A stretch of DNA of 64,000 bases, from positions 1 through 64,000 of the forward strand of contig NZ_CAOJCN010000007.1 of assembly GCF_948329515.1 (NCBI RefSeq), written 5' to 3'. Position numbers and translations under genes: made by a program. Under the pieces are notes generated by a model, which was not told where the DNA came from, searched no databases, and worked only from the letters and a program-made list of their open reading frames with translations. The DNA comes from Cohnella rhizoplanae (GTDB taxonomy: Bacteria; Bacillota; Bacilli; Paenibacillales; Paenibacillaceae). Of this stretch, positions 29,466 to 38,147 are shown piece by piece (within the stretch, counting starts at the first letter, position 1; the number at the start of each line of letters is the position of its first letter).

Positions 29466-30376
29466 ACGATGCTCTCACCTCTTAACATTTTGGACAGTCC
29501 GTTCACCGAAAAGAGAAGAACGACGCTGATCAAGCTCTTCAGCATGCTGATCGCGACGGACACGGAATAGCTGCCGCCTCCCATGGCCAGGTTGTACACG
29601 TACAAGTCCAGAACCTGAATGCTGTCCTTGTTGAACGCGTTCTGAAAGACGAAGTATTGCTCCAGGCCGTTGTTCAGGAAGCTGGCGATCTGCAGCATGA
29701 GGAGCACGAAATACGTCGGCAGCATGCTCGGCAGAACGACATGGCGAATCACCTGCATGCGGGTCGCGCCGTCCACATGGGCCGCCTCGTAGAGCGAATC
29801 GTCGATCCCCATGATCGCGGCGATGTACAGGATGGCGGACCAGCCCAAGGCCTTCCAGGTCGTCCACATCCACATCGTCAGCCATACATGGTCGGCGCTC
29901 TGGAGGAACAGGATCGGCGCATCCGTCAATCCCAGCTGCCGCAGCATGCCGTTGACGATGCCTTCGCTGGAGAACATGGAGAAGGCGAGCGAATACACCA
30001 ATACCCAGCTGATGAAGTTCGGAAGGGTGGTGACCGTCTGGATGAACTTCCGGAAGCGGACGGCTTTGATCTCGGTCAGGAAGATGGCGAACACCATGGG
30101 GAGCCAGGAGAAGAGGAGCGTCAGGCCGCTCATGCCGAACGTGTTCTTGATGACCTGCAGCAGCTGATCGACCTTCACTTGGTTTTCGACCAAGGACCGG
30201 AACCACTGCAACCCGACGAACGGCGAATCGGACAACGGAATCGGCGGCGTATAGTCGAAGAAGGCATAGACCCAGCCGTACAGCGGGTAGTAAGCGAAGA
30301 TGAAAAGCAGCGCCATAAAAGGAGCTATATATAGAAACTTTCTTATCGACGTGCTTCGCGTGTTGTATTTTAGCAT
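29462..30376 (-). CDS. Sugar ABC transporter permease, LplB type
   Basis: A 304-residue permease with six predicted TM segments and EAA loop YEAAHVDGATRMQVIRHVVLPSMLP. It is the first gene of the transport operon. Upstream lie a minus-strand -10-like TATAAT at 30480-30485 and a cre-like site at 30459-30472. AGAGGAGAG precedes the ATG by about 12 bases. Confidence 0.92.
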   Translation of the reverse strand: MLKYNTRSTSIRKFLYIAPFMALLFIFAYYPLYGWVYAFFDYTPPIPLSDSPFVGLQWFRSLVENQVKVDQLLQVIKNTFGMSGLTLLFSWLPMVFAIFLTEIKAVRFRKFIQTVTTLPNFISWVLVYSLAFSMFSSEGIVNGMLRQLGLTDAPILFLQSADHVWLTMWMWTTWKALGWSAILYIAAIMGIDDSLYEAAHVDGATRMQVIRHVVLPSMLPTYFVLLMLQIASFLNNGLEQYFVFQNAFNKDSIQVLDLYVYNLAMGGGSYSVSVAISMLKSLISVVLLFSVNGLSKMLRGESIV

Positions 30377-30458
30377 GCGTGCTTCGTCTCTCCTCTTCGA
30401 ATCAGATGGGCCTTCCCTGTTATCATCGCCATCCCCCTCCGTTCATCATCTTCCGTGT

Positions 30459-30472
30459 TGTTTGCGCTTTCA
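30459..30472 (-). promoter_or_regulatory. cre-like CcpA site of the transporter operon
   Basis: Minus-strand TGAAAGCGCAAACA matches 13 of 14 cre consensus positions. It lies eight bases downstream of a -10-like TATAAT at 30480-30485 and 83 bp from the first gene. A weaker second match (TGAAAGCGTTATAT, 12 of 14) is at 30549-30562. Confidence 0.6.
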
Positions 30473-30644
30473 TGTTTACATTATAGGCACCCTGCCGAGC
30501 CCGGAACTACGTGCAACTTTTTACTTGCTTAACGTTCGTTTACGTAAATGAAAGCGTTATATATTCCAGGAAGTGCGCTCATTGGAAGACGCTCGCGTCG
30601 ATGACAGGGGTGAGCCGATGCGCAAGCCCCATGAGACGCGCCGG

Positions 30645-30780
30645 GCGTCGAGTTGTTCTCGGTCAGGAACAAAATCGGTCTTTGTGCCGCGCCGGGCTCC
30701 TAGGTGTTCTCGGTTAGGAACAAATTCGGTCTTTGTGCCGCGCCGGACGCCCAGATGTTCTCGGTCAGGAACGCTTGACC
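30645..30780. repeat. Tandem array of 20-bp dyads, 51-bp period (array 2)
   Basis: Three 20-bp dyads start at 30653, 30704 and 30755, exactly 51 bp apart. The first is TTGTTCTCGGTCAGGAACAA; the second and third are variants. The 31-bp linkers end in CAG or TAG and begin with AAT or ATT plus CGG. Ungapped, the linker at 30724-30754 matches the array 1 linker at 42-72 at 18 of 31 positions. The array therefore has the same period, core length and linker length as array 1 with a diverged core. It fills the gap between the transporter promoter and the downstream operon's terminator. Confidence 0.8.
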
Positions 30781-30796
30781 ATCACGGCGCTCCAAC

Positions 30797-30830
30797 AAAA
30801 AAAGATGAAGCAGGCAAACGCTGCTTCATC
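30797..30830 (-). terminator. Intrinsic terminator of the GH95-GH127-GH43-GH43 operon
   Basis: On the minus strand a 10-bp stem GATGAAGCAG/CTGCTTCATC with a 7-base loop is followed by seven T. Confidence 0.92.
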
Positions 30831-30836
30831 CTTCAG

Positions 30837-31835
30837 TCAAACGCTATTCTCGTCTCCCGGATACGGATCGATCGTCCGGATCGCCCCCTCCTCGTCGTAA
30901 TGCAGCTCCGTATACTTGACGCAGCGCTTGTGATTGACGCCGCCCGACAGGGAACTGTCGTGGTAGAAGAGGTACCACTTGTGCTGGAATCGGACGATGG
31001 AATGGTGGGTGGTCCAGCCGACCACTGGCGTCAGAATCGTCCCCTTGAAGGTATAGGGCCCGAGCGGGTCGCGGCTGACGGCGTAGACGAGCTTGTGCGT
31101 CGTCCCGGTCGAATAAGATAGATAATATAAGCCCTCGTGCTTATGCACCCACGGTCCTTCGAAGTAGCGCCGGTCCTCGTCCCCCGCGAGGATCGGATCG
31201 CCGGCCTCGTCGACGATCTCGATCTCCTGCGGAGCGGTCTGAAGCGACAGCATATCGTCGCTCAGCAGCGCGACGCGAGGGCCGAGCGCAGGCGCGCCCG
31301 GCGCGGGCTCGGCCGCCTCCGGCCGGAATTCGCCAGTCTGCCATTTTTCCAGCTGGCCGCCCCAGAGCCCGCCGAAGTACATATAACTGCGGCCGTCATC
31401 GTCCACAAGCACCGCGGGATCGATGCTGAAGCTTCCTTCTATATAATTCGGCTGCGCCCTGAACGGCCCCGCCGGGGATGAGCCTGTCGCCACGCCGATC
31501 CGGAAGATCCCTTCATGGTCGCGTGCCGGAAAGAACAAATAATACATGCCGTTCTTGTACGCGGCATCCGGCGCCCACATCTGCTTGGACGCCCACGGCA
31601 CGTCCCGTACATGCAGGGCTTCGCCATGGTCGACGACCGGAGAATCGAAGTTCTCCAAGGATAACACATGGTAATCCTCCATCCGGTATTGGTCGCCGTT
31701 GTCGTTGCTCTCGCCATCGTGATCCAGATCGTGGGACGGGTAGATATAGATGCGCCCGTCGAATACGTGCGCCGACGGATCCGCAGTGTATATATGCTTA
31801 ACGAGCGGTTGATGCGGCTTCGGTGCCTGATTCAT
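30837..31835 (-). CDS. GH43-family glycosidase
   Basis: A 332-residue single-domain GH43 propeller without signal peptide. The general base is probably D19 (IYTADPSAHVFDG), with D90 (KQMWAPDAAY) and the general acid Glu in RRYFEGPWVHKHEG. I use the ATG at 31835 because GGAGAG lies eight bases upstream; the Met at 31850 lacks a site. It is the last gene of the operon, probably an arabinofuranosidase or xylosidase acting on imported oligosaccharides. Confidence 0.85.
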   Translation of the reverse strand: MNQAPKPHQPLVKHIYTADPSAHVFDGRIYIYPSHDLDHDGESNDNGDQYRMEDYHVLSLENFDSPVVDHGEALHVRDVPWASKQMWAPDAAYKNGMYYLFFPARDHEGIFRIGVATGSSPAGPFRAQPNYIEGSFSIDPAVLVDDDGRSYMYFGGLWGGQLEKWQTGEFRPEAAEPAPGAPALGPRVALLSDDMLSLQTAPQEIEIVDEAGDPILAGDEDRRYFEGPWVHKHEGLYYLSYSTGTTHKLVYAVSRDPLGPYTFKGTILTPVVGWTTHHSIVRFQHKWYLFYHDSSLSGGVNHKRCVKYTELHYDEEGAIRTIDPYPGDENSV

Positions 31836-31872
31836 GCCAGATCTCTCCATTCTGTTAATAAAGTCTGCCCGC

Positions 31873-33390
31873 TTAGCCGACGTCGCCGCCTTTGGCGTAG
31901 CGAAAATAATCGAAGTCCGCGAAGCCGCCGATCTCGCGGGTCGCATAGTTAAACAAGCCGATCCGGTACCCCATGAAGTGATCCAGCGTGTACTTCATCT
32001 TGAGCGGCCGGCCGATGGTTCTCCATGCGACTCCGTCGGCGGAAAAAGCGAAGACGGCCATATCCGCGCCGTCCCTGAAGTCAAATTCAATCCTCAAGCC
32101 GATCCGCTCGCTCTCGTACGGCAGACGCTCGACGATCTCCTCGCGGCCGTCCTCTCCACGCACGCACATCGCGACGCTTCGCTCGCCGTTCTCGCCGGTC
32201 CATAGGCCGACGGTGCCGAAGCTGCTCTGCAGCGCGACTATGCCGGCGCGATCCCCCGCCTTCATCCCCGCCGCGTCCAGCAGCGTCGTCCCGACGCAGG
32301 ACGGCCCTTCCGTCCGCTGCGTCAGCGTATTGCGCGCCCGCTCGATCCGGTCGGCGATGACACCTGTCGCCAGCCTCAACCAGCTCGGCCGCTCCGTCAC
32401 CGACCACAGCTCGTCGTCCGGGTTGTGATTCCACTGCCAGTTCAGCGCCAGCTTGTTGCTGCCATAGACGAATTCGTCGCTGATCACGAGCGGCTTGGAC
32501 GCCGAGCGCGGCTGCGGCGCCTCGAGCTTCTCTGGCACTTTGCCATCCTCGCCCAACGCCGGCCAGTCGTCCTCCCAGCGCATCGGCACGATGCACGGTA
32601 CCCGGCCGACGGCGTCGCGGTCCTGGAACAGCATCGCGTACCATTCGCCCTCCGGCGTATCGACGATTCCGCCCTGGGCGACGCCGTTGTTGCGATAACC
32701 CAGGTCGTCGTCGAGCACGATGCGTCGCTCGTAGGGGCCGAGCAGCGAGCGCGCGCGATAGACCAGCTGCCGACGGCGCCGGTGGCCGACGTTCGGCCAT
32801 TCGATGAAGAACAGATAATAGTAACCGTTCAGCTTGTAGGCATGGCAGCCCTCGCAGCGTAAGCCGATCCCCTCGCGATCCGTCTCGAACAGCTGCCGGT
32901 CTAGGCCGCCCTCCAGGGGTGAAGAAGCGTCCTCCGTCAGCTCTCGGATGCGAATATCGCCGTTGCCATAGATTACGTAGACGCGGCCGTCGTCGAACAG
33001 CAGGCTCGGATCGTGATGCAGACCCTCGATGACAGAGCGCTCCCAGGGGCCCTGCTCGATATCCGCGGTGCGATACACGTAAAACCGGTTCATGTCGTTG
33101 CAGCTGAAGGCGACGTAGAAGACGCCATCGCGATACCGCAAGCTTGCGGCCCACGAGCCATTGCCGTATATGCCCTTGCCGTCTCGCAAATTGTGGGCGT
33201 CGTTATCCTCGAGCGTCCCGAACACATAGTTCACGAGCTCCCAGTGCATCAGATTCGCGGACTTCATGATCGGACAGCCGGGCATCGCATGCATGCTGGT
33301 GCTGACCATATAGTAGACGGAGCCGACCCGGATGACGCTTACGTCCGGGACGTCGGCCCAGAGGATCGGATTGGTGACGATGGTATGCAT
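31873..33390 (-). CDS. GH43 beta-xylosidase-like enzyme with C-terminal beta-sandwich
   Basis: A 505-residue cytoplasmic enzyme. The GH43 propeller (residues 1-300) opens TNPILWADVPDVSVIRVGSVYYM, with the likely acid Glu in LRCEGCHAYKLNGYYYLFF. The concanavalin-like C-terminal domain typical of GH43 beta-xylosidases is at ~320-505 (LALNWQWNHNPDDELWS, GIVALQSSFGTVGLW, GYRIGLFNYA). Typical substrates are xylo- or arabinoxylo-oligosaccharides. AAAGGGAG precedes the ATG; 37 bp separate it from the next GH43 gene. Confidence 0.88.
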   Translation of the reverse strand: MHTIVTNPILWADVPDVSVIRVGSVYYMVSTSMHAMPGCPIMKSANLMHWELVNYVFGTLEDNDAHNLRDGKGIYGNGSWAASLRYRDGVFYVAFSCNDMNRFYVYRTADIEQGPWERSVIEGLHHDPSLLFDDGRVYVIYGNGDIRIRELTEDASSPLEGGLDRQLFETDREGIGLRCEGCHAYKLNGYYYLFFIEWPNVGHRRRRQLVYRARSLLGPYERRIVLDDDLGYRNNGVAQGGIVDTPEGEWYAMLFQDRDAVGRVPCIVPMRWEDDWPALGEDGKVPEKLEAPQPRSASKPLVISDEFVYGSNKLALNWQWNHNPDDELWSVTERPSWLRLATGVIADRIERARNTLTQRTEGPSCVGTTLLDAAGMKAGDRAGIVALQSSFGTVGLWTGENGERSVAMCVRGEDGREEIVERLPYESERIGLRIEFDFRDGADMAVFAFSADGVAWRTIGRPLKMKYTLDHFMGYRIGLFNYATREIGGFADFDYFRYAKGGDVG

Positions 33391-33411
33391 AGGGATCTCC
33401 CTTTGTCGTAT

Positions 33412-35295
33412 TTATGGATGGTTGGCCGATGACCGCCCTTTCACTTTGAAGTAAATCTGGAAAGGTTCATACCCGATATCCCGAATACGTCTCATGGGAA
33501 TCGCAGGATCCTGATTGACCGTCTTGAAAAAGTATCGCCAGCTTCCCCACTCGCGCTCGTTTTCCATCTCGACCTCGGACGCGACGTCTTCGTTTTCCGC
33601 ATGCAAAATTCGTTCGGTCTCGCCGATCCCCGCCAGCACTTCCGGACCGAACCGGAACGCCCCTATGCTCCCGTCGTCCGGCAGCGGAACGAAGCGGATC
33701 CCGATCGGCAGGATGACGCTTACTTTGTCCCCGTCCTGCCAGGTTCGGCGGATGGCGTGGAATCGGCCGCTATCCGCAGTCCTTCCCTGAAGGCTTCCGT
33801 TGACGTAAATCGTCGCATCCGACATCAGCCATTCCGGAATCCTGCAGTGTATCGCGAATTCCTTCGGCGCGGACGTGCGCACGACAAAATCGTGCTTGCG
33901 ATACGACGGCACATTCTCGTAGACCGCGGTCATTTCATTAATGCCCTGAATGCCGGCCGTAATCGAGGAATCCATCAGGCTTCCGCTCATGCGATCCTGG
34001 GATTGAACGATCCGTACGGGATCGCCTCCGATGTCCGCTGCCAGCTCCGAATCGAAATATTGGCATACATAAATGCCTTCGTCCCGGTCTTGATAGTAGA
34101 GCCCTCGGTTCCAGGCTGCGTTCGCCTGGACCATCGTCCCGTGACAGCAGAAGAAGCTGTCCGTCTCCGTGCTCCAGTCCTTGCGCAGACCGGCCTTCAT
34201 CGGCAGAAAGTACGTAAGCAGTCCGGTCGAAGGTTCGTCATGCTTGCTGCCGGTGAGCGGGTACTCCCGGTAGTACGCCTGCGCCATAATGCCGTTATAC
34301 AGGTTGTACTCGATGTATTGCGCATAGGAGGGATCTCCCGAATGCCGGAACAGAAACTCGGCCAGACGGTTCATATTGTAGACCGTGCAGTGTTCCTGGT
34401 TTTTGTCCCCGAGACGCGCCTTCATCTTCTGCTTGGGCATCCACACCTCGCCGGCCGTCTGTCCGCCCGTCGCCAGATAGCCCCTTTCCGTCACCGCGCA
34501 ATTCCAGTAGGCTTTCACGATGTCCATCCATCGTTTTTCGCCCGTGACCTCGAAGGCTCTTGCGCAGCCGAGCGCTTCCGGGATGGTCGTATTCGCGTGC
34601 ATATTCGTCAGCGGGTCTTTGCCTTCGAGAAGGGGTTGGAACAGACGACTGCGATAATAGCGTTCGAGCAGCGCCTTATATTTCTCCTTGCCGGTGATGC
34701 GCAGCAGATCTGACCATACCTCCAGCATCCCGCCGGTCTCCACGTCCAGAATATCGTCGAATTGCTCCCTGGAGAATAGGCCGCTCCAATCCGCGAACCA
34801 GTCCGCGAACGAATCCGCGATGACGAGCGCCTTCTCGTTTCCAGCATAAAGATAGGCGTCGACTAGACCCATCAGCAGCTTATGGAGATTGTATTGCGGC
34901 GCCCAGACGCTCTTGCCGCTAGCTATCCAGCGCAGATATTTCTCCGGAATGGGACCGATCCAGCGCCCTCCGTTGTCCTTCTGGCACTCCGCCAATTCAT
35001 CGATGATGAGATCCATTTTCGCCTTGAGCTCCGGATCCCCCGTCCCGTCGAATTGCAGTGCCGCCGCCGACAGCCAATGGCCCAGGAAGTGTCCCCGCAG
35101 TTGACAGACCGGAGACTCCCAGCCTCCGTGAGCGTCTTGCGGTATTTCCCGGCCCGTGAATCGGCCCGCCTCCAGCCGGTAATTAAAGAGCAGATTGTCG
35201 CTGGTCAGCTTCATTAAATACGCACGATTCGCCGCTTCCCTGCGATTGATATCCTCATCGCGCACGAGGACGCTTTTCCCCTTCAATCCTTTCAC
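33412..35295 (-). CDS. GH127 beta-L-arabinofuranosidase
   Basis: A 627-residue member of the GH127 (DUF1680) family. The zinc/catalytic set of this cysteine glycosidase is visible: E301 and C303 in EHCTVYN, and C383-C384 in FFCCHGTM. The N-terminal (alpha/alpha)6 barrel is followed by C-terminal beta-sandwiches. There is no signal peptide. It would remove beta-L-arabinofuranose from oligosaccharides. It starts at the GTG at 35295 behind AAGGGGGAGG and sits between a GH95 and two GH43 genes, consistent with stepwise removal of arabinose-rich side chains. Confidence 0.92.
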   Translation of the reverse strand: MKGLKGKSVLVRDEDINRREAANRAYLMKLTSDNLLFNYRLEAGRFTGREIPQDAHGGWESPVCQLRGHFLGHWLSAAALQFDGTGDPELKAKMDLIIDELAECQKDNGGRWIGPIPEKYLRWIASGKSVWAPQYNLHKLLMGLVDAYLYAGNEKALVIADSFADWFADWSGLFSREQFDDILDVETGGMLEVWSDLLRITGKEKYKALLERYYRSRLFQPLLEGKDPLTNMHANTTIPEALGCARAFEVTGEKRWMDIVKAYWNCAVTERGYLATGGQTAGEVWMPKQKMKARLGDKNQEHCTVYNMNRLAEFLFRHSGDPSYAQYIEYNLYNGIMAQAYYREYPLTGSKHDEPSTGLLTYFLPMKAGLRKDWSTETDSFFCCHGTMVQANAAWNRGLYYQDRDEGIYVCQYFDSELAADIGGDPVRIVQSQDRMSGSLMDSSITAGIQGINEMTAVYENVPSYRKHDFVVRTSAPKEFAIHCRIPEWLMSDATIYVNGSLQGRTADSGRFHAIRRTWQDGDKVSVILPIGIRFVPLPDDGSIGAFRFGPEVLAGIGETERILHAENEDVASEVEMENEREWGSWRYFFKTVNQDPAIPMRRIRDIGYEPFQIYFKVKGRSSANHP

Positions 35296-35334
35296 GGACG
35301 TATTCCTCCCCCTTGAGATTGGTCGATGCGATGA

Positions 35335-37620
35335 TCAAAGACTGGCTTCGAACTCTCGCTCGAAAGGCGCCGCAAACGCATAGCTCCGTCCAGCCTCGAC
35401 GTTCAGTTCGACGATGTCCGGCCCGAGACCGCGAATGCGACATACGCCGGCTCGGGCAGCTGCGATCACGACCCGTCTTAGCAGACCTTGCGACCACTCC
35501 ATGTCCACCGTATATCCTCCCCGAGCCCGAAGTCCGCGCACGCACCCGTCGCCCCAGGCCGCCGGCCAGGCAGGCAGCAGATGCAGCGTGCCCTGGTGAC
35601 TCTGCAGCAGCATCTCGGCGATGCCTGCCGTCCCGCCGAAGTTTCCGTCGATCTGGAATGGCGGGTGGTTATCCAGCAGGTTCGGCAGCGTGGAGTGGCC
35701 GAGCAGCGCCAGCACGTTCTCGCGGGCCTTGTCCGCATCCCTCAGTCGCGCCCAGAAGTTAATGATCCACGCGCGGCTCCAGCCGGTATGCCCGCCGCCG
35801 TGCGCGAGACGCCGCTCCAGGGTGACGCGCGCTGCGCCGGCCAACGCCGGCGTCGCTTCCGGGGTGAACTGCTCTCCGGGATATAACCCGAACAGATGCG
35901 AGATGTGCCTGTGGCCGGGCTCCGCTTCTTCGTAGTCCTCCATCCACTCCTGGATCTGGCCATGCTTGCCGATCTTCGTCTCGGGCAGCCGGAGCAGCGC
36001 GTCGGACAGCTCCCGGCCGAACCGGTCGTCGAGGCCGAGGATGCGGGCGCTCTTCAGACACGCGTCGAACAACGCGCGAATGATCTGGAAGTCCATCGAA
36101 GCGCCGGCGCAGAGCACGCCGGATTCGCCGCCGGGCAGGATGTACGTATTCTCCGGGGAGATCGAAGGGCATGTGACGAGCCGCCCGTCTTCCCCTTCGA
36201 TCAAGTAGTCGAGCACAAATTGAGCCGCTTCCTGCATGGTCGGATACGCTCGGGCCAAAAAAGCCTCATCCCCGCCGAACGCATAATGCTCCCAGAGATG
36301 GAGGCAGAGCCAAGCCGCGCCGAGCGGCCAGAAGGTCGAGGGGGGCCATCCGTCCTGCGGCGCCGTATCCGCCCAGATGTCCGTATTGTGATGCGCGGCA
36401 AACCCGCGGCATCCGTACATCGTCTCCGCTGTCCGCCGTCCCGGCTCCCGCATCCGCTCGATCAGCTCGAATAGAGGCAAGTGACACTCCGCCAGGTTAC
36501 AATTCTCCGCCGGCCAGTAATTCATCTGGGCGTTGATGTTGATCGTATACTTGCTGTCCCAGGGCGGCAGAAAGTGCGGATTCCAGATCCCCTGCAGATT
36601 CGCCGGCAGCGAGCCCGGACGGCTGGAGGAGATCAGCAAGTAACGGCCGTAGTGGAAGTATAAGGATACAAGTCCCGGATCGTCTTCGCCTTGTTCGACG
36701 GCTGCCAGTCTCTCGTCCGTAGGACGTTCTTCTTTTCCGCCGGCCGGGCATGCGATCTCCAGCCGCACGCGATCGAAGAGTGCGCTGTAGTCCGTCACAT
36801 GACGCTTGAGCAGCTCCTCGTACGAACGTCTGGCAGCCTCGCCTGCCGCCTCTTTGCACGCTAGCTCCGGATCCGCCGAGCGGAACGTCGTAGCGGCCGC
36901 GACGTACAAGATCGCCTCGTCCGCTTGTTCGACCAGCAGATATTCCCCGATCGTACGGCTTGTGCCTCCTTTGACGACGGCCTTCACCGCCGCGCTGTAG
37001 GCGACTCCGTCTTCGCCGCCGGCATGGCCGGCCATCGCCAGACCGTCCGTTCCCCATGTACGGACGACGTCCATATATCTCTGCTGCCCGCGGTTCCATC
37101 GCACCCGGAAGCTCAGCCGCCCAGGCCGGTCGGCCGTAACACGAACCGCGATGACTTGATCCGGATAGCTGGCGAAGGCCTCGCGGTTATACTGAACCCC
37201 GTCCTGAACGTAAGATACTGTCGTCACGCCGCGTCTCAGATCCAGTACGCGCCTATACTCCCCGGCGGCGCCGCCGGAAGGCGCGAATCGAAGCTCCAGA
37301 TCTGCTAATGACACATAATGCCGCTGGGATTCCGGGACCCCGGTCAGCGCCATTAAGGCCAGATCCTCCGCCTCGCGGAGCCTCCCGGCCAAGATCAGCT
37401 CCCTGATCCGGGGCAAATTCGGCAGCGCGTCAGGATTGTTGCGATCCCGCGGGCCGCCGTGCCACAGCGAATCCTCGTTCAGTTGAAGACGCTCGTCGCT
37501 CACGGCACCGAACACCATGGCGCCCAGGCGACCGTTGCCGATCGGCAGCGCTTCGTTCCAATCCTTGGCGGGCTGCGCGTACCAGAGCCTCTCGCCGTCC
37601 GAGCCCGAGCCTTCGATCAT
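35335..37620 (-). CDS. GH95 glycosidase, second copy (probable alpha-L-fucosidase)
   Basis: A 761-residue GH95 enzyme without signal peptide. Catalytic motifs are complete: N361 and N363 (NINAQMNYW), E490 (CPSISPEN) and D658 (FQIDGNFGGT). It is clearly diverged from the GH95 at 6861-9239. It is the first gene of the side-chain operon, with a cre-like site at 37648-37661 upstream. The FGGT motif is the more usual one in GH95 as I know it, so alpha-L-fucosidase is the default call; alpha-L-galactosidase remains possible. Confidence 0.9.
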   Translation of the reverse strand: MIEGSGSDGERLWYAQPAKDWNEALPIGNGRLGAMVFGAVSDERLQLNEDSLWHGGPRDRNNPDALPNLPRIRELILAGRLREAEDLALMALTGVPESQRHYVSLADLELRFAPSGGAAGEYRRVLDLRRGVTTVSYVQDGVQYNREAFASYPDQVIAVRVTADRPGRLSFRVRWNRGQQRYMDVVRTWGTDGLAMAGHAGGEDGVAYSAAVKAVVKGGTSRTIGEYLLVEQADEAILYVAAATTFRSADPELACKEAAGEAARRSYEELLKRHVTDYSALFDRVRLEIACPAGGKEERPTDERLAAVEQGEDDPGLVSLYFHYGRYLLISSSRPGSLPANLQGIWNPHFLPPWDSKYTININAQMNYWPAENCNLAECHLPLFELIERMREPGRRTAETMYGCRGFAAHHNTDIWADTAPQDGWPPSTFWPLGAAWLCLHLWEHYAFGGDEAFLARAYPTMQEAAQFVLDYLIEGEDGRLVTCPSISPENTYILPGGESGVLCAGASMDFQIIRALFDACLKSARILGLDDRFGRELSDALLRLPETKIGKHGQIQEWMEDYEEAEPGHRHISHLFGLYPGEQFTPEATPALAGAARVTLERRLAHGGGHTGWSRAWIINFWARLRDADKARENVLALLGHSTLPNLLDNHPPFQIDGNFGGTAGIAEMLLQSHQGTLHLLPAWPAAWGDGCVRGLRARGGYTVDMEWSQGLLRRVVIAAARAGVCRIRGLGPDIVELNVEAGRSYAFAAPFEREFEASL

Positions 37621-37647
37621 GGATCATGCCGCCTTCCGGAATGTTGT

Positions 37648-37661
37648 TGGTTGCGCTTACA
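37648..37661 (-). promoter_or_regulatory. cre-like CcpA site of the GH95-GH127-GH43 operon
   Basis: Minus-strand TGTAAGCGCAACCA matches 12 of 14 cre positions. It is adjacent to an AT-rich -10-like TAATAA at 37667-37672, 28 bp from the first gene. Confidence 0.5.
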
Positions 37662-37785
37662 TTTAATTATTAAGAATTGCGGAGCCGAGTACAATGCGCA
37701 AGTCTTTACTTCGTTATCCGATGTTTACGTTTTGGCGCAGTCACCGCCAGTTAGATTCCGCCATGCCTCTCTCTACATATGAAAG

Positions 37786-37825
37786 AAGCGAAGGTATCCC
37801 TTTTGCCGGATGAACCTTCGCTTTT
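37786..37825 (+). terminator. Orphan plus-strand terminator in the divergent intergenic region
   Basis: A 10-bp stem AAGCGAAGGT/ACCTTCGCTT with an 18-base loop is followed by TT. No plus-strand gene ends upstream, so it may end an unannotated small RNA or a short leader, or act as an attenuator. Confidence 0.6.
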
Positions 37826-38147
37826 AACGCTCCCACTTAAGTAGGAGTAACTTTGACCAATAGGAAGAACGGGGGATTGAGGTCCCTATGCAAGGATGAG
37901 AAGGACAGGGGATATTCCTGATGATGGAAGCGATGGTATATTCATTTATGCAGAAAGGTTGTTCGCCCCGCGCTTCAATCGCCGGCGACGTTCAACCCAA
38001 AAAAGAGCAGTCATATTTTGGCAACACGCTGAATGCTGCCAAAGTATTCATGCCTTGATTGGCCGGACCGATATTCTCTTCTATCTACCCGTCACTCCGT
38101 CTTTACCCGCACAATCACACATTCAAACATCTGATGGAGGTTTTTTC
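37826..38147 (+). other. Long gene-free leader upstream of the beta-helix protein gene
   Basis: It contains an 18-bp near-perfect dyad at 37830-37847 (CTCCCACTTAAGTAGGAG) and a stem-loop at 38017-38043 (TTTGGCA with TGCCAAA). No known riboswitch consensus was recognised. The frame stays open from 37896 but lacks a good start; a strong Shine-Dalgarno (TGGAGG, 38135-38140) is just before the TTG at 38148. Confidence 0.4.

Noticed and set aside
30573-31121. 182-residue plus-strand frame across array 2 and into the GH43 gene
   Set aside because: It runs through the dyad repeats and the terminator and then antisense to GH43; not a plausible protein.
37840-38100. Cyclic-di-GMP or cyclic-di-AMP riboswitch ahead of the beta-helix protein
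   Set aside because: A GGGGGA stretch and stems are present, but the conserved boxes of either riboswitch class are missing.
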